NCBI GenBank assembly: GCA_910587505.1
Contig: CAJULD010000006.1
Location: 37,933 to 101,932 of the forward strand
Length of the DNA: 64,000 nucleotides
Source: an uncultured Oscillospiraceae bacterium
Lineage (GTDB): Bacteria; Bacillota; Clostridia; Oscillospirales; Oscillospiraceae
Direction of reading: 5' to 3'
A program made the translations under genes and the position numbers. Below the pieces are notes generated by a model. That model was not told the DNA's origin. It ran no database searches and saw only the letters and a list, made by a program, of their open reading frames with translations. Shown piece by piece: positions 33,538 to 41,268 of this stretch; within the stretch, counting starts at the first letter, position 1, and the number at the start of each line of letters is the position of its first letter.

Positions 33538-33717
33538 TTATGTGCCAAACCCCATCCGTTTCTCCAGCTCCAGCATCCCGCCGCAGAACCGTTCCCACGG
33601 CTCCAATATTATCTGTGACGGGTCGCCCTCGCGGATACGCATGGTTCTTCTGATTTCCTTCGGAATGACGACTCTGCCCAAATCGTCGATTCTTCTTACA
33701 ATACCAGTCGCTTTCAT
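33538..33717 (-). pseudogene. spoVT: spoVT, 5' part with an element-encoded tail
   Basis: ATG at 33717 with GGGAGGA 7 bases upstream. The first 33 codons are the SpoVT/AbrB DNA-binding start (MKATGIVRRIDDLGRVVIP, then RTMRIREGDP). After the core the reading continues into the element for 26 codons (SQIILEPWERFCGG...) to TAA at 33538. The last strands of the AbrB swapped-hairpin fold are therefore replaced and the sensor domain is missing. It is the upstream half of the gene completed at 10332-10784. Confidence 0.92.
33619..33627. repeat. Right attachment-site core
   Basis: CGGGTCGCC on the plus strand, identical to 10776-10784. To its right lies spoVT codon 30 and upstream; to its left, element sequence. 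In a joined circle the core would be flanked by TTATC and GATAA arms at nearly equal distance, possible recombinase half-sites. Confidence 0.82.
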
Positions 33718-33786
33718 TCTCAATTCCTCCCATATCTTCCGGAAAAGACACCCGGTAAATCATTTCGCAACTCATGGAAAACATGG

Positions 33787-33816
33787 ATAGTATCCGCAGA
33801 TATTGGGAAGGTATGC
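33787..33816 (-). promoter_or_regulatory. Possible sigma-F/G promoter of spoVT
   Basis: GCATA (33816-33812), 16 bases, GGATACTAT (33795-33787) on the minus strand, similar to forespore sigma-F/sigma-G promoters, about 70 bases before the spoVT start. spoVT is sigma-G-dependent in Bacillus. The match is by eye and partial. Confidence 0.35.
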
Positions 33817-33840
33817 AGAAAAGGGACTGGTTATGTTTGC

Positions 33841-34068
33841 CTACTCCTTGTTCTGAAACAGCTTATACGGCTCCACGCCCAGCGCTTCGGCGATGGCGAA
33901 AACGGTGTCCAGCGATACCGCGCAGTCGGCATTTTCAATGTGGCTCAAATGATTACGGCTTATATCTGCCAATTCGCACAATCTTAATTGCGTCCAGCCG
34001 CGGCGCTTCCGGTAAAAAGCAATATTCTGTCCCAGATTTTTATAATGGGATTCATAGATAAGCTGCAT
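33841..34068 (-). CDS. Small XRE-family HTH regulator
   Basis: 75 residues, essentially one XRE/Cro helix-turn-helix (LGQNIAFYRKRRGWTQLRL, CELADISRNHLSHIEN, then AIAEALGVEPYKLF). The start has GGAGGGG upstream. It faces a small plus-strand gene across a promoter region with TACAAA inverted repeats (34134-34150), the likely operator. It lies outside the integrated element. Confidence 0.85.
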   Translation of the reverse strand: MQLIYESHYKNLGQNIAFYRKRRGWTQLRLCELADISRNHLSHIENADCAVSLDTVFAIAEALGVEPYKLFQNKE

Positions 34069-34133
34069 AATCCACCCCTCCTGTCGCTCTTATTGTATCC
34101 ATTTCCAGAAGAGGTGTAGTCAATCTATAAAAT

Positions 34134-34174
34134 TACAAAATATCTTTGTATAATTACAAATTGTGTGCTATAGT
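34134..34174 (+). promoter_or_regulatory. Promoter with XRE operator
   Basis: TTGTAT (34146-34151), 17 bases, TATAGT (34169-34174) drives the plus-strand gene at 34235. An inverted repeat TACAAA-N5-TTTGTA (34134-34150) overlaps the -35 box, and another ATTACAAA follows at 34153-34160. The divergent XRE protein is the likely ligand. Confidence 0.5.
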
Positions 34175-34234
34175 ACATATAGACGCTGATATACTGGTAA
34201 AACATACATACACATAATGATTAGGAGACTCATC

Positions 34235-34444
34235 ATGACGGAACTGGAACAATACCGAAAGGCTTATGCAACTCTGGTTGGACGGGTGGACACGGTGATA
34301 AAAGATCTGGGGGGCTCCTCCACCGTACACAACCTGAACGACGCAGTCCTGACGCTGGTAGCCGCTTCCCTGATCAAGGCGCTCCACGAGGCCGAAGACG
34401 TTTTCGTATCAGAAGATCCGGAGCCGGAGGGCACAGAAACATGA
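34235..34444 (+). CDS. Small protein of unknown function
   Basis: 69 residues, helical and acidic (starts MTELEQYRKAYATLVGRVD). ATG at 34235 has TAGGAG 8 bases upstream. It is divergent from the XRE gene with a shared regulatory region and ends at a strong terminator. No family recognised; possibly an XRE-controlled accessory protein. Confidence 0.6.
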   Translation: MTELEQYRKAYATLVGRVDTVIKDLGGSSTVHNLNDAVLTLVAASLIKALHEAEDVFVSEDPEPEGTET

Positions 34445-34446
34445 AA

Positions 34447-34473
34447 GACGGGGAGGCCTCGGGCCTCCCCGTC
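34447..34473. terminator. Bidirectional terminator between convergent genes
   Basis: Perfect 12-bp stem GACGGGGAGGCC with a TCG loop, flanked by TCTTTC on the plus strand and TTTC on the minus strand. It sits between the ends of the 34235 gene and the cyclo-ligase gene. Confidence 0.8.
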
Positions 34474-34477
34474 TCTT

Positions 34478-35038
34478 TCACCTGCATTTCACGACGCCCC
34501 GCTCGGTGACGAAGTAGTCCAGCTGCACGTCGTGCTCCTCCGTTGGAATGTCCTCCCGCTCCAGCTGGTGCCGGCACAGCAGCATGGCCGGGCACCTGGT
34601 CTCCGGCAGATACCGGTCATAGTACCCGCCGCCGTAGCCCAGCCGCTGCCCCCTGGCGTTGCCGGTGCAGCAGGGAACAATGACCAGCTCCAGCTCCTCC
34701 GGAGCCACCACCGGACAGTCCAGCCTGGGGGCCAGGATGCCGTAGCGGCCGCTGACCAAATCCCCCAGCCCCGCAATCTGCCGCGCCTCCATGCGCCCCT
34801 TCTCCGGCAGGCACAGCGGCACCGCCAGACGCTTGCCGTCCCGCAGGGCGGCGCGGAGCAGGGCCATGGTGTCAATTTCCCGCTCCGTCCCCACATAGCA
34901 GAAGACGGTGTTCGCCTTCTGATAGGGCTCTGATTGCAGAACCCGGCGGCAAATGGCCTCGTCCGCCTCCCTGCAGTAGACGGGAGAAAGGTTCTTCACC
35001 CGTGCGGCTGTTTCTGCGCGAATGGTCTGTTTGGTCAT
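34478..35038 (-). CDS. 5-formyltetrahydrofolate cyclo-ligase
   Basis: 186 residues, family length. It uses ATP to turn 5-formyl-THF into 5,10-methenyl-THF. The signature GYGGGYYDRYLPET lies near residue 132, with FCYVGTEREIDT and LAVPLC upstream. ATG at 35038 has AAGGAG 9 bases upstream. It is the last gene of a run with a DUF1576 membrane protein, folD and fchA, so the cell can recycle 5-formyl-THF into the C1 pool. Confidence 0.93.
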   Translation of the reverse strand: MTKQTIRAETAARVKNLSPVYCREADEAICRRVLQSEPYQKANTVFCYVGTEREIDTMALLRAALRDGKRLAVPLCLPEKGRMEARQIAGLGDLVSGRYGILAPRLDCPVVAPEELELVIVPCCTGNARGQRLGYGGGYYDRYLPETRCPAMLLCRHQLEREDIPTEEHDVQLDYFVTERGVVKCR

Positions 35039-35073
35039 GGTGCATCGCTCCTTGTATGGAAATGAAAATCTGC

Positions 35074-36396
35074 TCAGGACTTCTTCGCCAGCCGCTGCTC
35101 CTTCGTCCTGCAGAAGGTCTCCAGCTGGGGAACCAGAATGACGGCCACCAGCAGAGAGGTAAAGCCGCCGTTGTACAGGCTGAAGCCGCCGTGGATGGCG
35201 GGAATGGAGGTCACCAGCAGGTAGTGCATCCCGCCGGCCAGCACCCCCGCCCACCAGCCGTAGTTCCCGGCGATGGGGGCCAGCCCGCTGGCAAAGCAGA
35301 GGCCCACCAGGATGGCCTGGTTGCTGATCCAGAAGTTGCCCGCCAGGAAATGGACTGTGACCACAGAGAAAAGCACGTAGCCCACCATAATGGGCCAGAT
35401 GTTGCCGGGGTGAGCGCCGTTGGCCCCGAAGCACACCATGCAGAAAATGATGCCCAGGGTTACGGAGTTGAAGGAACCGCCCACCAGAATGTAATACAGC
35501 ACGATCATCAGCCCGTAAAAGCCAAAGTTCATGATGGCCAGCCCGGCGCCGTATCTGGCCACGAAGTCCGACTTATGGCCGGTGTCCCGAAGCAGGGCCA
35601 GATAGCCCCGGAAGCTCTTTTCGTTCAGCCGCCAGCCCGCCAGGACGCACAGGGCGAAGAAGATCACGCAGAAGGGCACCACCACCTCCGGATGGCTGCC
35701 GCCCAGGGTGGCCCGGATCTCCGGCACCGTGTGACCCAGGCTCCTGTACAGCGCCGCCACCGCGAACAGGCCCAGCAGCACGCCGGGCAGGGCGGCGGAG
35801 TACAGATCGTACCCCTTGTGTACGCTGGGAGAGTGGGCCGCCATGGCCGGGGTCAGAAAGCCGATGAGCATTCCCACCACCAGCATCAGGGCCACGCCGG
35901 ACAGGGTCACCCCCCGGACCTCCCCGTCGCCGGGATAGCGCAGCAGCAGCTCGCTGGCCAGGGGGCACAGGGCCGTGGCGAACATGGCCAGATTCACATA
36001 CTTCGGGAAGGGCTCCTTCCGTACCAGGGCGTGGACCATGACCCCCAGAAAGAAGGGCCACATGTTCAGAAAGTTGATGCCCCAGAAGGAGAACCCCGTG
36101 GTCAGGAAGTAGGCGGCCACGGTCAGTCCGCTTACCGCCGCGCCGGGCAGGCAGGTCATGGCCGCGCACACCCAGCCCACCAGAGAGACGTTGAGAAACG
36201 TGCCGGAGATGTTGCCGATTTCAAAGTAATCCTTGGTCAGCTGAGCCGGAGACATGAGGATCTGGGCCAGTCCCGGCAGCATCTGTCCCCGGTCGGGGGC
36301 CGCCACGGCCCCGATCAGGAAGGCCGCCGAGGAGGCCAGCAGGAAAAGACGGATGACGTTGACTCTGTCCAGGGAGCCGGTTTTCTGGTTTGCCAA
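35074..36396 (-). CDS. DUF1576 membrane protein
   Basis: 440 residues with about eleven hydrophobic segments and very few charged loops, of the DUF1576 family (integral membrane proteins of unknown function in Firmicutes). Visible family-like segments include NMWPFFLGVMVHAL and CFGANGAHPGNIWPI. It lies 15 bases after folD and before the cyclo-ligase gene, in the same operon. A folate-related transport role is possible from context only. Confidence 0.82.
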   Translation of the reverse strand: MANQKTGSLDRVNVIRLFLLASSAAFLIGAVAAPDRGQMLPGLAQILMSPAQLTKDYFEIGNISGTFLNVSLVGWVCAAMTCLPGAAVSGLTVAAYFLTTGFSFWGINFLNMWPFFLGVMVHALVRKEPFPKYVNLAMFATALCPLASELLLRYPGDGEVRGVTLSGVALMLVVGMLIGFLTPAMAAHSPSVHKGYDLYSAALPGVLLGLFAVAALYRSLGHTVPEIRATLGGSHPEVVVPFCVIFFALCVLAGWRLNEKSFRGYLALLRDTGHKSDFVARYGAGLAIMNFGFYGLMIVLYYILVGGSFNSVTLGIIFCMVCFGANGAHPGNIWPIMVGYVLFSVVTVHFLAGNFWISNQAILVGLCFASGLAPIAGNYGWWAGVLAGGMHYLLVTSIPAIHGGFSLYNGGFTSLLVAVILVPQLETFCRTKEQRLAKKS

Positions 36397-36411
36397 TCAG
36401 ACCGCCCCCCA

Positions 36412-37272
36412 TCATCCAAGGGTGCGCCTGGCCGCCTCCACCACGTGCCCGATCAGCACGGAGGTAGTGACGGCGCCCACGCCGCCGGGTACGGGCGTGA
36501 TGGCCTCCACGATGGGCTCCACCTCCTCGTACACCGCGTCGCCGGCGATGCCGCCTTTGGCCTCGTCCCAGTTGATGGACACGTCGATAACGATCTGGCC
36601 GGGACGGACATACTCTCCGGTCAGGCTCTTGAGCACCCCGGCGGCGGAGACCAGAATGTCGGCCTCCTTCGCCACGGCGGGCACATCCCTGGTGCGGGTA
36701 TGGCAGGTGGTGACGGTGGCGTTCTTTCCCATGAGCATGATGCCCAGGGGCTTGCCTACCACCAGGCTGCGGCCGATGACCACGGCCTTCTTACCGGTGC
36801 AGTCGATGCCGTAGTGGGCCAGGATCTCCATGCAGGCCGCGGGGGTGCAGGGGGCGAAGCCCAGCTGCTTGCCCATGAACACGCCGGCGTTAGACAGGTC
36901 GGTCATGCCGTCCACGTCCTTCCGGGGGTCCAGGCGGTTGCAGATTTCGTCCTGATCCGCCTTGAGGTGCGCGGGCAGAGGACGGAAGAGGAGCACGCCG
37001 TGGATCCCGTCGTTGGCGTTGATGTCATCGATGACCTTAAGGAGCTCCTCCCTGCTCACGTTCTCGCTGAGCACGAACTTCTCCACCGCCACGCCCAGGG
37101 TCTCGGCCCGCCTGGTGGCGCCCCGCTCATAGCTGAGATCGTCGGGCCGCTCGCCGCAGCGGACAATGGCCAGGGTGGGATTGACGCCCCTGGCCTTCAC
37201 CGCCTCGCAGTCGGCGATGATCCGGGCGTTCAGCGCGGCGTTGACTTCTTTTCCTAAAAGCTGTTTTGCCAT
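36412..37272 (-). CDS. folD: Bifunctional methylene-THF dehydrogenase/cyclohydrolase
   Basis: 286 residues, full length. Motifs: the active-site region YERGATRRAETLGV (the usual Tyr is present; the catalytic Lys is replaced by Arg or Thr in this stretch), GVLLFRPLPAHL, VIGRSLVVGKPLG and PVPGGVGAVTTSVL. It interconverts 5,10-methylene-THF and 10-formyl-THF. The absence of the usual YxxxK lysine is worth noting, since fchA next door could supply the cyclohydrolase step. Confidence 0.92.
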   Translation of the reverse strand: MAKQLLGKEVNAALNARIIADCEAVKARGVNPTLAIVRCGERPDDLSYERGATRRAETLGVAVEKFVLSENVSREELLKVIDDINANDGIHGVLLFRPLPAHLKADQDEICNRLDPRKDVDGMTDLSNAGVFMGKQLGFAPCTPAACMEILAHYGIDCTGKKAVVIGRSLVVGKPLGIMLMGKNATVTTCHTRTRDVPAVAKEADILVSAAGVLKSLTGEYVRPGQIVIDVSINWDEAKGGIAGDAVYEEVEPIVEAITPVPGGVGAVTTSVLIGHVVEAARRTLG

Positions 37273-37305
37273 GGTTTTTTATTTCCTTTCCGTTTCCCGA
37301 TATGA

Positions 37306-37337
37306 TAGGACGGGCCGACGCGGGCGCCGGCCCCTAC
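37306..37337. repeat. GTAGGGGCCGG-type small inverted repeat
   Basis: TAGGACGGGCCG and CCGGCCCCTAC form an imperfect inverted repeat between folD and fchA. Its right end supplies the TAG stop codon of fchA. The ends resemble those of the 72-bp repeat at 10854-10925. Confidence 0.5.
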
Positions 37338-37954
37338 TTAAAGAATCCCGCCCTGACGGTTTCAAAAATCCCGTCCGCCATGGCGCAGTATTTGTCCAGC
37401 ATCCCCAGGCATTTGCGGTTCATCTCCCCGGCCAGTTCCCGGTTCTGCAGGGTTTTGGTGTTGATAAACACGTTCAGGCTGGCGGCCTGCAAAGCCGCCT
37501 TCACGCACACCGCGCCGCAGCCCGCGTCGCTGACCGCCAGACGGCTGCCCTTTTCGGCAAAGACCCTGATGGCTTCCAGGGCCTCGCAGCACAGCTCCAT
37601 GATCCTGACCGGCACCTGGCAGGCAACAATGGTAGCCTCCTCCAGGACCTTGTCGCGGGCAGGGTCGTCCTTAGGGATGCCGTAGGCCCTGGCCAGAGGC
37701 TCAAACCCCTTGGCGTCCAGGGCGATCTGCTCCAGCAGGTCCTTTTGCAGCTGGTCGCATTTCGCCTTCAGGGCGATGATCTCCTCCTCCACGTCGGCGT
37801 ACTTCTTCTTGCCCACGGTGAGGGAACCCACCATGTTGCCCAGCGCGGTGCCAATGGCGCCCACCAGGGCGGAGGCTCCGCCGCCGCCGGGGACCGGGGC
37901 GTTGGAGGCCAGAACGGTAACAAATTCAGTGCAGGATGCCTGTGCAAAATCCAT
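37334..37954 (-). CDS. fchA: FchA-type methenyl-THF cyclohydrolase / cyclodeaminase family protein
   Basis: 206 residues of the formiminotransferase-cyclodeaminase/FchA family, mostly helical. N-terminal signature APVPGGGGASALVGAIGTALGNMV near residues 17-40 (two adjoining parts), followed by a helix bundle. It catalyses 5,10-methenyl-THF cyclohydrolysis or formimino-THF deamination. The start at 37954 has AAAGGAG 7 bases upstream. It lies directly before folD in the operon. Confidence 0.87.
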   Translation of the reverse strand: MDFAQASCTEFVTVLASNAPVPGGGGASALVGAIGTALGNMVGSLTVGKKKYADVEEEIIALKAKCDQLQKDLLEQIALDAKGFEPLARAYGIPKDDPARDKVLEEATIVACQVPVRIMELCCEALEAIRVFAEKGSRLAVSDAGCGAVCVKAALQAASLNVFINTKTLQNRELAGEMNRKCLGMLDKYCAMADGIFETVRAGFFK

Positions 37955-38071
37955 AGCTTTGCTCCTTTCTTCTTCGCGCCTGACCGGCGCGGGGGGAAAT
38001 TCTTCTTTTCGACAATTTCGGGGCTTCTTGCCTGTCGGGCCGCTGAGAGCGGCCTGACGCCCAGACCCCCC

Positions 38072-38100
38072 GGGTACTTTTTGTACAAACAAAAGTACCC
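38072..38100. repeat. GGGTACTTTT inverted repeat
   Basis: GGGTACTTTT and AAAAGTACCC flank a 9-base loop in the 215-base gap between fchA and the next gene. It is followed by a second GC-rich hairpin near 38112-38134. A related CACAAAAAGTACCGC stretch occurs at 39212-39226. Probably a dispersed intergenic repeat or terminator. Confidence 0.4.
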
Positions 38101-38169
38101 GAAAAGTTGCTCAGGGGGCTTCGCCGCCCTGAGAACCCCGCCGTATTGTTTTGAATCCTTCCGGGGAGC

Positions 38170-38496
38170 TTACTCGAAAAATACCAGCACGCCCTGCTCC
38201 GCAGGGCCGGGAGGTGCAATCCCCGCCGCCAGCGCCAGCTCCTCCACTTCCTCGCCCCAGAAGGTTTCCGAGAACCGGTCCGCCGGAATGTTGAAGTAGA
38301 AATGGGGGTGGCTGTGGGCCGGAAACGCCCGCTCCTCCGCCAGAAGCTCCCGCCATTCCCGTCCCAGACTGCCATAAAAGCGGACAGCCTGCGTTAAAGC
38401 CCTGTCGGACGTATTTTCCGCCACCAGCAGGACGTTCAGGGACTGCCCCGCTCTGGCGGGGTTCTCCGCGGGGAGAATGGCATGATACAGGATCAT
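38170..38496 (-). CDS. Hypothetical protein
   Basis: About 108 residues starting MILYHAILPAE. A beta-rich small protein (LNVLLVAENTSDRALTQAVRF ... HPHFYFNIPADRF) with no known motif. ATG at 38496 overlaps the end of the upstream HTH gene by 4 bases, so it is probably coupled. Function unknown. Confidence 0.55.
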   Translation of the reverse strand: MILYHAILPAENPARAGQSLNVLLVAENTSDRALTQAVRFYGSLGREWRELLAEERAFPAHSHPHFYFNIPADRFSETFWGEEVEELALAAGIAPPGPAEQGVLVFFE

Positions 38497-38747
38497 TCTC
38501 CGTCCTCCGTCCACCGCTCGCACCCGCCTGCCGGGTAGTCGGACAGCCCCGGCAGATAGTCGGCGGAGATATGATAGTGTTTGCAGATTAATGCAATTTT
38601 TTCGGACGTGGTGGTCTTCTTTCCCCGCTCTGTTTCGCTGACAGCGGTCCTGCCTGTAAAAATCACTTCCCCAGGCTCATCCTGCGTTTCTTTATGTTGT
38701 ATCCGGAGCCCGCAGAGCCTTTGACCAGATAATTCTTTTAAAAACAT
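38493..38747 (-). CDS. Degenerate-looking XRE-type HTH protein
   Basis: 84 residues. The middle and end fit an XRE regulator (GRTAVSETERGKKTTTSEKI, then ICKHYHISADYLPGLSDYP), but helix 2 is poorly conserved and replaced by a Pro/Gly-rich stretch (QDEPGEVIF). AAGGTG lies 6 bases before the ATG. It faces the plus-strand DUF6809-like pseudogene. It may be a decaying regulator. Confidence 0.55.
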   Translation of the reverse strand: MFLKELSGQRLCGLRIQHKETQDEPGEVIFTGRTAVSETERGKKTTTSEKIALICKHYHISADYLPGLSDYPAGGCERWTEDGE

Positions 38748-38830
38748 AAAAACACCTTGATAACGTCACTATTAGAGCCTGTACTAAAAGCGGGACACAA
38801 ATGGTGACGGCTCAAAAGGAGGTACATAAC

Positions 38831-39070
38831 ATGAGCATCTTAGAAAGAATCTACAGTGGGGACTAGGCCCCTGACCAGGCGTGCGAAAAACTGCCGTTTT
38901 CCCTCCGGCTCAGGGACCGGGCGTTTTGGGAGGCCGCAGAGGAGGGCATGGGCGCGGCGTTTATAGAGCGCCACTGGGACACGCTCTGCAAAGTCGAGCG
39001 TGTCCGCGACTGCGCCAATTTCCGGGAAGGGGTTCGACTCGGGGTATCTCTGATGATGGAGCTAAGGTAA
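38831..39070 (+). pseudogene. DUF6809-like small gene interrupted by an in-frame TAG
   Basis: An 80-codon frame with an ideal AGGAGG ribosome site 8 bases upstream. It reads MSILERIYSGD, then TAG, then continues in frame (APDQACEKLPFSLRLRDRAFW ... ) to TAA at 39068. A single G in place of C or T (TAC/TAT to TAG) explains the stop. The start resembles DUF6809 proteins. As it stands only an 11-residue peptide would be made. Confidence 0.6.
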
Positions 39071-39245
39071 GTCCCGCACCCCGGGGAGTCTGCTCAGTCT
39101 GGACGGCAGGCGGAGCGGCCAATCAGACTGAGCCCTGGGCGCAAAACAGATAATCCCCGCAATTCAGGAAGGTTCTCAGGAAACGCAGTTTCCCCAGTGA
39201 CTTTCTGTTCACACAAAAAGTACCGCAAACGGCGGCAGATACGAA

Positions 39246-39277
39246 AAACCCGGCGGCGGAACCCCGCCGCCGGGTTT
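39246..39277. terminator. GC-rich bidirectional terminator
   Basis: AAACCCGGCGGCGG and its perfect complement around a 4-base loop, with A-rich and T-containing flanks on both sides. It lies in the 386-base gap between the DUF6809-like pseudogene and fhs. Confidence 0.7.
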
Positions 39278-39302
39278 CAATCGGTTTTCCTCGGGTTCAG
39301 GC

Positions 39303-39428
39303 TTATACTGCTCTTCTCCAGTCGCTGCCTGAAGGATAAAGTCGTTGATTTTCGCCCCCGCTCCAGCCTGCGGCGCGCAGTTCCAAAAGGAGCCGGGTCA
39401 TTTCATCACTTATATCCTTTCCCGGCAT
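39303..39428 (-). pseudogene. Possible small gene with a frameshift at a G5 tract
   Basis: From ATG at 39428 it reads MPGKDISDEMTRLLLELRAA and reaches a stop at 39303. Dropping one G from the GGGGG near 39355 changes the frame to KINDFILQAATGEEQYKPE, which looks more natural as the continuation. There is no clear ribosome site. It lies 28 bases after fhs. Low confidence. Confidence 0.3.
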
Positions 39429-39456
39429 GCGCTGTATCGACCGGGAAAAATTCCTT

Positions 39457-41268
39457 TTAGAACAGGCCGGAAACCTTACCCGTCTCGGTGTCCACATCGA
39501 CGCGGCGGTAGGCCGGGTCGGAGCTGGTGCCGGGCATCATGGAGATGGTACCGGCCATGGGGCACAGGAACTTGGCTCCGCCGTACTCCAGGATGTCCCG
39601 GATGGGCAGACGCCAGCCCTTGGGCACGCCCTTCCAGCTGGGCTCGTGGCTCAGGGACAGATGGGTCTTGACCATCATGGTGCAGTAGTCGGCGTACTTG
39701 GGATCGCTCTCGAACCGCCTGGCCTTCTCCAGCGCCAGGGGAGCCCAGTCCACGCCGTCGGCCCCGTAGACCTCCCTGGCGATCTTCTCCACCCGCTCCC
39801 GCAGGGGCATCTCCAGAGGATACAGGAACTTGATCTCGTTGGACTCCTGGCAGGCGTCCACAACCGTCTCGGCCAGCTCGATGGCGCCCTCGCCGCCCAG
39901 ACGCCAGTGGTTGCTCAGCGCGCAGCGGACACCCTTCTCGGCGCACAGCTTCCGCAGCAGGGCGATCTCCGCCTCGGTGTCGGTATAGAACTGGTTGATG
40001 CAGACCACGGGGACGATGCCGGACTTCTTAATGGTCTCCACGTGGTGGAACAGGTTCTCGCAGCCCTTCTCCAGCAGCTCCAGGTTCTCCTTGGTGTACT
40101 CCTCGGGCAGGGGACGGCCGGCAACCACGGTGGGGCCGCCGCCGTGCATCTTCAGCGCGCGGATGGTGGCTACCAGCACGGACACGTTGGGGGTCAGGCC
40201 ACTCAGGCGGCTCTTCACGTTCCAGAACTTCTCAAAGCCGATGTCGGCGGCAAAGCCGGACTCGGTAACATGGTAATCAAACAGCTTCAGGGCCAGCCGG
40301 TCGCCGATGACGGAGGACTGACCGATGGCGATGTTGGCGAAGGGGCCGGCGTGGATCAGCATGGGCTGATGCTCCACGGTGTAGCACATGGTGGGGTTGA
40401 TGCAGTTACGCATCCAGGCGGTCATGGCGCCGGCCACCTCCAGATCCTCGGTGGTCACGGGCTCGCCCTTGCGGTTGTAGGCGACAACGATCTTGCCGAT
40501 GCGCTCGCGCAGGTCCTTCAGGTCCTTGGCCACGGCCAGGATCGCCATCAGCTCGCTGCCCACGGCGATGCCGAACTTGCTCTCCATCAGATAGCCGTCC
40601 TTGCTGCCGCCGATGCCCATGATGATGTTGCGCAGGCCCTGGGCGCAGAAGTCCAGCACCCAGCCCATCTCCACCCGCTTCGGGTCGATGTCCAGACGCT
40701 TCAGGCCCCGCTTGGCCAGCTGCTCGTCGTCATAGTTGCGCTCGTGCTGCATGCGGGCGTTGAGGGCCACCATGGCCAGGTTGTGGGCGTTCATGATGTC
40801 GTTGATATCGCCGGTGAGGCCCAGGGAGAACTCGGTCATGGGCATCAGCAGGGCGTTGCCGCCGCCGGCGGCGGTGCCCTTGACGTTCATGGTGGGTCCG
40901 CCGGAGGGCTGGCGCAGGCAGCCGCCCACGTTCTTGCCGATCTTGCCCAGACCCTCTACCAGGCCCAGGGAGACGGTGCTCTTCCCCTCGCCCAGGGGGG
41001 TGGGGGTGATGGCGGTGACCTCAATGAACTTGCCGTCGGGCTTGTCCTTGAGGCGGTTCATGATCTTGATAAAGTCCAGCTTGGGGGTCTTGCCGTAGGG
41101 GATGATCTCGTCGGGCAGAAGGCCCAGCTTCTCACGGAATTCCTCCACAGGGGGCAGCGTGCGCTCCGCTTCCTCCGCGATCTGCCAGTCCTTGTACTCG
41201 GTGGGATCGAGGGTCACCCGCCCGGTTACCGGGTCCACATACTTGCCGTCCTTGAATTCGATTGCCAT
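39457..41268 (-). CDS. fhs: Formate-tetrahydrofolate ligase
   Basis: 603 residues, longer than the roughly 556 of the common bacterial form. It makes 10-formyl-THF from formate, THF and ATP. Signature TPTPLGEGKSTVSLGL near residue 88 (P-loop), plus RQPSGGPTMNVKGTAAGGG and FADIGFEKF-type (AADIGFEKFW) motifs. AAGGAGG lies 7 bases before the ATG. It has its own promoter at 41531-41559 and a long leader. With folD and fchA it gives a full formate-to-methylene-THF route. Confidence 0.96.
   Translation of the reverse strand: MAIEFKDGKYVDPVTGRVTLDPTEYKDWQIAEEAERTLPPVEEFREKLGLLPDEIIPYGKTPKLDFIKIMNRLKDKPDGKFIEVTAITPTPLGEGKSTVSLGLVEGLGKIGKNVGGCLRQPSGGPTMNVKGTAAGGGNALLMPMTEFSLGLTGDINDIMNAHNLAMVALNARMQHERNYDDEQLAKRGLKRLDIDPKRVEMGWVLDFCAQGLRNIIMGIGGSKDGYLMESKFGIAVGSELMAILAVAKDLKDLRERIGKIVVAYNRKGEPVTTEDLEVAGAMTAWMRNCINPTMCYTVEHQPMLIHAGPFANIAIGQSSVIGDRLALKLFDYHVTESGFAADIGFEKFWNVKSRLSGLTPNVSVLVATIRALKMHGGGPTVVAGRPLPEEYTKENLELLEKGCENLFHHVETIKKSGIVPVVCINQFYTDTEAEIALLRKLCAEKGVRCALSNHWRLGGEGAIELAETVVDACQESNEIKFLYPLEMPLRERVEKIAREVYGADGVDWAPLALEKARRFESDPKYADYCTMMVKTHLSLSHEPSWKGVPKGWRLPIRDILEYGGAKFLCPMAGTISMMPGTSSDPAYRRVDVDTETGKVSGLF

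Larger units (their letters stand above)
10776..33627. mobile_element. 22.8-kb serine-recombinase element inserted in spoVT, carrying a defence island
   Basis: Bounded by two 9-bp cores (10776-10784, 33619-33627), 22,843 bp apart. Contents: recombinase at the left end, small recombinase-linked ORF, a phosphorothioation-type operon with several effector genes, a SWIM-domain gene, a degraded DUF4143 ATPase, and an AbiE toxin-antitoxin pair at the right end. The part from 13.5 to 28.5 kb is visibly more A+T-rich than the chromosome, which indicates transfer. No conjugation, replication, capsid or excisionase gene is recognised, so it is an integrative defence element rather than an obvious prophage or ICE. 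Excision would restore spoVT in frame. Confidence 0.87.

Noticed and set aside
10776..33627. Prophage
   Set aside because: No capsid, portal, terminase, tail, lysis or replication gene is recognisable; cargo is defence genes plus a serine recombinase.
10776..33627. Integrative conjugative element
   Set aside because: No relaxase, coupling protein or type IV secretion gene is seen.
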